NCBI GenBank assembly: GCA_039029315.1
Contig: JBCCGK010000126.1
Location: forward strand, 1 to 30,371
Reading direction: 5' to 3'
Length of the DNA stretch: 30,371 nucleotides
Source: JBCCCJ01 sp039029315
GTDB taxonomy: Bacteria; Bacteroidota; Bacteroidia; J057
Of this stretch, positions 25,172 to 30,371 are shown piece after piece (within the stretch, counting starts at the first letter, position 1; each line of letters opens with the position of its first letter). The notes under the pieces are model-generated. The model did not search any database, was not told the DNA's origin, and worked only from the letters and a program-made list of their open reading frames with translations. The position numbers and the translations under genes are program-made.

Positions 25172-26257
25172 ATGGATTTTCAAACCAGATTGCGGGCATT
25201 TTTGGGGCAGTATCAAACAACAGGATGGCTGCTTGTGCTGATGGGCGCAGGCCTTTTGATTCAACTGTTCATTTTTATTGGAGTTTCTATAGGCAGGAAC
25301 CCAGACTTGTACGATACCATTCTTACTTATTTGGTCCTTCCATATAATATCAAGGGCCTTTTTCCTGCGATTTGGTCTGTTGTTACCTATCCATTTTTCG
25401 ATCTGAATTCTGACATTCTGCACATCCTGGTTACAGGACTTATCCTCTGGTCATTTGGCCGAATTCACCAACAATTATTAGGGGAGCAACGAACCCGACG
25501 ATTGGTCTTGATTGGGGTGCCATTTATTGGCTTGATGACAGTATTGTTGTCTACTGTATTTATGTTCCAACCATCCACTGGAACAGTTGTTCCTCAAGCT
25601 CAAACAGAGGAAGTCGTTGCGGAAGAACTTACTTCTCCAGAAGATCCAGAACTAAGCACTGAGATCATTATCTCGGATGGAGAGCAGGAGTCAACGGCAG
25701 AACAGGAATCAGAGCTAGCAAAGAATGATGGAATTAGCCGGGATGCCAGATATCTCTATACGGGTGGAATGATTGCCATTGCCATGATGCTGGTTATTTC
25801 AGCCATCACCCTTGTGCCTGACTATCCGATTCAGCTGTTTCTGTTTGGGCAAGTGAAGATTGTATGGGTAGGCCTGGTTCTGTTCTTATTAGAGTTGCTC
25901 TGGGCTCAATTTTTTACCCCCCAGGGAATTGCATTGTTGTTGGGAGGGGGATTGGGATTTCTGCATGTTTATTTGCTGAAAAATGGGACGGATTTGACAG
26001 AAAAAATCTGGTCCTTCTATCAGACTGATAACAAACAGACCCGAATGACTGTCAAATACGGAGGAAGTCCGAGAACCAAAGAAGGAACCAATAGCAGTCG
26101 CCCAAGCAGAGCGGGAAATAAAGGAAAGATCCCTCAAGAAATCATCGATGGAATTCTGGACAAAATATCTGATGAGGGATATGAAAGTTTAAGCAGAGAA
26201 GAAAAAGAACTTCTCTTCAAAGCTTCGACCCAAAAAGAAGATGAAAACAGCGAATAA
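25172..26257 (+). CDS. Rhomboid-like protein, probably inactive, with acidic insert
   Basis: A 361-residue membrane protein. It looks like the second rhomboid paralogue usual in Bacteroidota, including the C-terminal cytoplasmic tail IDGILDKISDEGYESLSREEKELLFKAS (325-352), which I associate with the DUF6576-type tail. Catalytic residues are not conserved: the GASG box is YTGG (196-199), the His-Asn pair is His84 and Thr88 (DILHILVTG), and the histidine expected in the last helix is replaced in IALLLGGGLGFL. Residues 134-186 form an acidic, disordered insert (TEEVVAEELTSPEDPELSTE...) between membrane helices. A chaperone or adaptor role, like eukaryotic iRhoms, is inference. Its end overlaps the next gene by 17 bp. 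Confidence 0.82.
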   Translation: MDFQTRLRAFLGQYQTTGWLLVLMGAGLLIQLFIFIGVSIGRNPDLYDTILTYLVLPYNIKGLFPAIWSVVTYPFFDLNSDILHILVTGLILWSFGRIHQQLLGEQRTRRLVLIGVPFIGLMTVLLSTVFMFQPSTGTVVPQAQTEEVVAEELTSPEDPELSTEIIISDGEQESTAEQESELAKNDGISRDARYLYTGGMIAIAMMLVISAITLVPDYPIQLFLFGQVKIVWVGLVLFLLELLWAQFFTPQGIALLLGGGLGFLHVYLLKNGTDLTEKIWSFYQTDNKQTRMTVKYGGSPRTKEGTNSSRPSRAGNKGKIPQEIIDGILDKISDEGYESLSREEKELLFKASTQKEDENSE

Positions 26258-27299
26258 GCGTATAGGATTTCGGATCTTTATTTTTTTATACCTGGGATTG
26301 TTCCTCACCACAATAGGAGGAGGAATCGCTCCATTTCTTCCCGTTACCTTCCTGTCCTTTATTCAGTTGATTCCTGCAGCCTTTCCGTTGCTATTCGTCT
26401 TGCATTTGTTGTTTCTGATGTATTTTATGAGAAAATCCCTCCGGTGGGGGGTGCTAACTACCACTGGATTGGCGATTTGTGTTTGGGGATTGAGCAAGGA
26501 TGTTCGATTCAAGCAGGCAAGCCCGGAAAAACAGACAGAAGATGTACTCAGAATTGTTTCGTTCAATGTAGGGACCTTCGACTATGACCCTAAAATCATT
26601 GATCAATCAGCCAGCCTGATTAATGAGCTCAATCCCGATATCGTGACCTTACAGGAATTTCGAAATCACAGACTGGATGATGGGTCATTGGCGATGGATT
26701 ATGTTGCTCAGGCATTAGGTATGGACCATTATGAATTTGTCCATCTGCCGGTTCATATTCATGGAGCAGCAACCTATTCGAAATTTCCTATTCTGGATTT
26801 GGACACACTCTTTATGCCACAAAAAGAAATCAACAGCGGAATTCTGTCTACCATCCAAACACCTATTGGGAAAATCGGGGTAGCGAATTTACATTTGAGT
26901 TCTTTCCATGTCGCCCAAACCCTTGACCAAAACAAGGGATTGAAGAATCGCTCCAGAGCGATGTACCTCAACACCTCGGAAGTCCTGAAACTTCAGCAGG
27001 AGAAGGTAGACCTTACCTTAAACAAAGTGAAACTTTATCCTCATCCCCTGATTTTGACAGGAGATTTGAATGCGCCCTCCCATTCCAGAATTACAGTTCA
27101 ATTTGCAGACTATTTCCAGGATAGTTTTCAGGCAGCAGGCAATGGTAGCGGGTGGACTTTCCCAATTTTGGGACCAGTCGGGATGAGAATCGATTATCAG
27201 TTTTCTTCTGAAGAATTGGAAGTAGTCAGACATGAGGTAATTCGGTCCGCTGTCTCGGATCACTATCCTGTCCTGGTAGAATATACCCTTAACCCATAA
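26241..27299 (+). CDS. Membrane-anchored endonuclease/exonuclease/phosphatase-family protein
   Basis: A 352-residue protein with three N-terminal membrane helices (about residues 10-85) followed by an EEP (DNase I-like) domain. Metal and catalytic motifs are in order: SFNVG (Asn109), LQEF (Glu139), NLHLSS, TGDLNAP (Asp275, Asn277), RIDYQF (Asp318) and SDHYPV (Asp340-His341). The domain faces the periplasm or cytoplasm (not determinable) and may hydrolyse nucleic acids or phosphate esters. Its start overlaps the rhomboid-like gene by 17 bp, indicating translational coupling. This rhomboid, rhomboid-like, EEP order is one I recall in other Bacteroidota. Confidence 0.88.
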   Translation: MKTANKRIGFRIFIFLYLGLFLTTIGGGIAPFLPVTFLSFIQLIPAAFPLLFVLHLLFLMYFMRKSLRWGVLTTTGLAICVWGLSKDVRFKQASPEKQTEDVLRIVSFNVGTFDYDPKIIDQSASLINELNPDIVTLQEFRNHRLDDGSLAMDYVAQALGMDHYEFVHLPVHIHGAATYSKFPILDLDTLFMPQKEINSGILSTIQTPIGKIGVANLHLSSFHVAQTLDQNKGLKNRSRAMYLNTSEVLKLQQEKVDLTLNKVKLYPHPLILTGDLNAPSHSRITVQFADYFQDSFQAAGNGSGWTFPILGPVGMRIDYQFSSEELEVVRHEVIRSAVSDHYPVLVEYTLNP

Positions 27300-27442
27300 A
27301 TAAGACTGAGAAAAAATCGAACCTCTCCCAAACATTCCATTCCTTTTTTCGTAACACAGCTATCTATGAATTCTTTTTCACCCATATCCCCCATGCCATC
27401 TTTCCAGGCATCCTTCCATTCAGGGAATTGGGTGTGTTGTTG

Positions 27443-27475
27443 TTGCTAGCCTCCGGGAATATTTTTTTATCTTTG
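27443..27475 (+). promoter_or_regulatory. Candidate cysS promoter
   Basis: TATCTTTG (27468-27475) matches TAnnTTTG exactly and lies 20 bases before the cysS ATG. An upstream TTG (27443-27445) is 22 bases away, a little longer than the usual 19 to 20. The preceding 140 bp (27300-27440) show no ORF or terminator. Confidence 0.45.
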
Positions 27476-27495
27476 GCATCGCATTCAACAACAAT

Positions 27496-29118
27496 ATGAA
27501 TTCTCTCCATATAACCAATTCGCTTACCCGAATAAAAGAACCATTTGAGCCCCTAAATCCTCCTTTTGTAGGAATGTATGTGTGTGGACCAACCGTATAT
27601 GGTCCGCCTCATTTAGGACATGCTCGCTCTGCCATTACTTTTGATCTTGTATTTCGATACCTAAGCTTCCTAGGATACAAAGTCAGATATGTTCGAAATA
27701 TCACAGATGTAGGGCATCTGGAAAATGATGCTGACCACGGAGATAGCAAAATCGAAATTCAGGCACGTCTTCAGCAACTCGAACCCATGGAAGTCGCCCA
27801 AATGTATTTTAATCGATACATCACTGACATGACCGCATTGAATGTGTTGCGGCCCAGTATAGAACCGCGGGCAACCGGACACATTCCTGAGCAGATTGCT
27901 GCAATCCAGGAGATTTTGGACAATGGCTATGCCTATCTCTCCAATGGCTCAGTCTATTTTGATGTAGAAAAATACAATGAAGATTTTCCCTATGGCAAAC
28001 TGTCTGGACGTGATTTGGATCATATTCTGGCAGAATCAAGAGAAGATCTGGCTGGCGGAAAAGAAAAAAAGCACCCAGCTGACTTTGCCTTATGGAAAAA
28101 AGCTGAGCCTTCTCATATCATGAGATGGGATTCTCCCTGGAGCGAAGGCTTTCCTGGCTGGCACATAGAATGTACAGTAATGAGCACCAAATATTTGGGC
28201 ACCAAATATGATATCCATGGTGGGGGCATGGATCTTCTGTTCCCACATCATGAAGCCGAAATTGCTCAATCAAATGCTTGCAACTGCAACGCGCCTGCAC
28301 ATGAGCAAGATGAAGCACGCTACTGGCTGCACAACAATATGATCACGTATGAAGGACAGAAGATGGGAAAGTCCCTGGGCAATGCCATCAATTTGGAAGG
28401 ATTCTTTACAGGAGAGCATTGGAAGGTGTTGAAAGCGGGTGAAGAACCCAAAGACGGATTGGAGGTGCGGGAACGACAGATCGGAGAAAATGGCAGCACT
28501 GAGCTTGTGAAAGAAATCAATCTTCTTGCTCAACCCTATTCGGCGATGAATATTCGGTTTTTCATGCTGATGGCGCATTACCGAAGTACACTTGATTTTT
28601 CCAATAAGGCACTTCAGGATGCTGAAAAAGCCCTGAAAAGGCTGGGCGATGGGATCAAACGACTTCACGGCATCAATCCGGCGAATCGAGTTGTGCTTGT
28701 CAATTCTGAATTTCAGGAAAATCTTGCCTCCTTTATGGCAGATGCAGAAGGATTCATGAATGATGATTTCAATACTGCACGAGTTGTTGCAAGGATGTTT
28801 GATGTATTGCCCGTCATCAATCAGTTATACAAAGATTCCTCTGGAAAATTCTCTGTAGAACTTGAAACATTTGAACTGTTCAGGCATCAATTCATGACAG
28901 TCTTTCATGATTGGTTGGGGTTAAAAACGGAAGAAGAAGAGGGGAGTGAGTCTCAGGAAACGATAGAGGGGCTCATGAATTTGATCACGGAGATCCGAAT
29001 GCAGGCGAGGAAAGAGAAAAACTGGGCTGTCTCAGATCAAATCCGAGATCAGTTAGGTGCCCTGCAAATCAAACTTGAAGATACACCTGCAGGTACAGAC
29101 TGGTACTATGAAAAATAA
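27496..29118 (+). CDS. cysS: Cysteine--tRNA ligase
   Basis: A 540-residue class I aminoacyl-tRNA synthetase that charges tRNA-Cys. The HIGH motif is HLGH (39-42) and the KMSKS motif is KMGKS (289-293). Zinc ligands fit Cys30 (YVCGPTVY), Cys226 (GWHIECTVMS), His251 or His252, and Glu255 (HHEAEIAQ). After KMGKS an extra loop (about 304-345, GEHWKVLKAGEEPKDGLEVRERQIGENG) makes it longer than the E. coli enzyme (461 residues). It has its own promoter candidate. Its last 11 bp overlap the start of the glutaminyl-cyclase-like gene. Confidence 0.97.
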   Translation: MNSLHITNSLTRIKEPFEPLNPPFVGMYVCGPTVYGPPHLGHARSAITFDLVFRYLSFLGYKVRYVRNITDVGHLENDADHGDSKIEIQARLQQLEPMEVAQMYFNRYITDMTALNVLRPSIEPRATGHIPEQIAAIQEILDNGYAYLSNGSVYFDVEKYNEDFPYGKLSGRDLDHILAESREDLAGGKEKKHPADFALWKKAEPSHIMRWDSPWSEGFPGWHIECTVMSTKYLGTKYDIHGGGMDLLFPHHEAEIAQSNACNCNAPAHEQDEARYWLHNNMITYEGQKMGKSLGNAINLEGFFTGEHWKVLKAGEEPKDGLEVRERQIGENGSTELVKEINLLAQPYSAMNIRFFMLMAHYRSTLDFSNKALQDAEKALKRLGDGIKRLHGINPANRVVLVNSEFQENLASFMADAEGFMNDDFNTARVVARMFDVLPVINQLYKDSSGKFSVELETFELFRHQFMTVFHDWLGLKTEEEEGSESQETIEGLMNLITEIRMQARKEKNWAVSDQIRDQLGALQIKLEDTPAGTDWYYEK

Positions 29119-30118
29119 ATCAAGTACGTTTGTCAAAGGCAGAGCAAGAGGAAAAACGATTTTCCCATCTTTATATCTGCTCTTTTCCGTGTTCGGCATT
29201 GTCATTCTCCAAAGTTGTGGGACTGATCCTCAAGCCCCACCACCGCCACCCCTGCAAGAAATTAGCTATCCGGCTTTTTCCGCAGATACAGCATATGCCT
29301 TGATAGAAAAGCAGTTGTCTTTTGGTCCACGTGTCCCTAATACCCAGGGGCATGTGGATTGTGCCAAATGGATGCAGGACAAACTCACCGCTTATGGCGC
29401 AAAAGTTCAGGTTCAGGAGGCTGTCCTGCGAGCTTATGATGGAACCCAATTGAATTCTAAAAATATCATTGCAAGTTTCAACCCGGATAAAGTCAGACGG
29501 ATCATGCTGTCAGCACATTGGGATACAAGACCTGTTGCCGATCAGGACAGCGTCAGAAGAGATGAACCTATTCCCGGAGCCAATGATGCAGGAAGTGGTG
29601 TCGCTGTCTTGATGGAATTGGCGCGCTTGATGCAACAGCAGACACCTCAGGTGGGGGTCGATTTGTTTTTTTGGGACTCGGAAGACTATGGCAATCCCAA
29701 TGTGGACAATTCTTATGGTCTTGGAGCACAACATTGGGCCAGAAACAAACACAATCCTGCCTATCTTCCGATGTATGGAATCAATCTCGATATGGTAGGC
29801 GCCAAGGATGCCTATTTTTCTAGGGAAGGCTTGTCAATGAAATATGCGCCCAAAATTGTAGAAAAGGTCTGGCAAACAGCTCGAAGATTAGGCCATGATA
29901 CCTACTTCAAAACGCATCGCTCTGCGCCCCTGACGGATGACCACCGATATGTCAATGAGATTGCAAAAATTCAAATGATCGATATCATTGATCAGCCCAA
30001 TGGACAAGGGTTTTTTAAACATTGGCATACACATCAGGATGATATACAGGCCATTTCCAAAGAGACCTTGCATGCCGTTGGTGAGACCATGGCTGATGTG
30101 GTGTATCGGGAGAAATGA
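29108..30118 (+). CDS. Glutaminyl-peptide cyclotransferase-like lipoprotein (M28 family)
   Basis: A 336-residue lipoprotein: basic n-region, hydrophobic core, lipobox LQSC (Cys37), then a Pro-rich linker (APPPPP). The M28-type fold shows SAHWDTRP (His137, Asp139), PGANDAGSG (Asp160), FFWDSEDYG (Glu192), NLDMVGAKD (Asp228) and TDDHRYVN (His279). The AHWDTRPVAD and DSEDYG wording is typical of bacterial glutaminyl cyclases of the Porphyromonas and Parabacteroides type, which convert N-terminal Gln of exported proteins to pyroglutamate; an aminopeptidase is the alternative. The frame extends to a GTG at 29057, but ATG 29108 gives the lipoprotein signal and overlaps cysS by 11 bp, suggesting translational coupling. 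Confidence 0.85.
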   Translation: MKNKSSTFVKGRARGKTIFPSLYLLFSVFGIVILQSCGTDPQAPPPPPLQEISYPAFSADTAYALIEKQLSFGPRVPNTQGHVDCAKWMQDKLTAYGAKVQVQEAVLRAYDGTQLNSKNIIASFNPDKVRRIMLSAHWDTRPVADQDSVRRDEPIPGANDAGSGVAVLMELARLMQQQTPQVGVDLFFWDSEDYGNPNVDNSYGLGAQHWARNKHNPAYLPMYGINLDMVGAKDAYFSREGLSMKYAPKIVEKVWQTARRLGHDTYFKTHRSAPLTDDHRYVNEIAKIQMIDIIDQPNGQGFFKHWHTHQDDIQAISKETLHAVGETMADVVYREK

Positions 30119-30209
30119 TCTTATCAGTTCATTCTTGTTGCCAGATTTTCAAACAGCCTCTCAGTTTGACTTTGTCCAAAATGGAAATTCAAATCTGCCT
30201 TCAAAGCCT

Positions 30210-30371
30210 TAAGTAAGTGGACAGGTTTATATTTGGCGATCATTTTCCACCCTCTCGCTCTCCCGCCAGCGGGAGACATCAGCCCACAAGGCCAGGAATC
30301 AATGATTTTTCCTTTGGAGGGGGGAGGGGGAGGAATAGAATAGGCATATGTAAATATGTCCCCTATTTACA
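30210..30371. repeat. Interspersed repeat, copy B2 (inverted, cut by window end)
   Basis: The reverse complement of B1 along its whole visible length. It begins TAAGTAAGTGGACAGG, carries the stem TCTCCCGC/GCGGGAGA (30259-30276), the shared core GACATCAGCCCACAAGGCCA and the G-rich run, and ends ATGTCCCCTATTTACA at the window edge, so a few terminal bases may be missing. It lies about 90 bp after the cyclase-like gene. Confidence 0.82.

Overview
The window reads as chromosomal DNA of a free-living Bacteroidota, possibly Saprospiria or a relative (the class is inference). The evidence is type IX secretion (T9SS) C-terminal sorting domains, signal peptides cleaved just before Gln, TAnnTTTG-like promoter elements, an rbfA plus LolC/E-type permease pair, and a rhomboid/pseudo-rhomboid/EEP cluster. 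I see no rRNA, tRNA, CRISPR array, prophage or transposase gene. Most genes belong to the cell envelope or to housekeeping.

Layout. 1-181: a short palindromic interspersed repeat (A1) abutting an EamA-type transporter gene (+). 1.0-3.6 kb (-): an unknown secreted or outer-membrane protein followed by an M28 peptidase with a PDZ domain. 3.56-4.36 kb: a gene-poor stretch with two minus-strand terminators, inverted repeats and an unannotated 59-residue ORF. 4.4-5.2 kb (-): an L,D-transpeptidase-like lipoprotein. 5.4-10.9 kb (-): a compact three-gene operon (T9SS cargo, lipoprotein, DUF5723-like outer-membrane protein). 11.1-12.95 kb (-): an MsbA-like ABC exporter, divergent from rbfA and a LolC/E-like permease (+). 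14.7-15.4 kb (-): a DPM1-like glycosyltransferase. 15.6-16.1 kb (+): a twin-CBS protein. 16.1-19.1 kb (-): a BamA/TamA-like barrel and a T9SS-sorted CotH-kinase protein. 19.2-22.07 kb (+): a large BNR/sortilin-like propeller protein. 22.07-22.38 kb: two repeat elements in tandem (A2 and B1). 22.6-27.3 kb (+): mutL, an active rhomboid, a catalytically degenerate rhomboid and a membrane-anchored EEP-family enzyme. 27.5-30.1 kb (+): cysS overlapping a lipoprotein glutaminyl cyclase/M28 gene. 30.21-30.37 kb: a second B element (B2), inverted relative to B1 and cut by the window end.

How it fits together. Seven putative signal-peptidase-I substrates in the window would all expose an N-terminal Gln, and the window also encodes a glutaminyl-cyclase-like lipoprotein, the enzyme type that would convert that Gln to pyroglutamate. 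The least explained parts are the A/B repeat families with shared TAAGTAAG...GGACA ends, the 3.56-4.36 kb stretch with its small gene, the T9SS-cargo/lipoprotein/DUF5723 operon, and the degenerate rhomboid with an acidic insert. All assignments come from reading motifs by eye; no database search was run.
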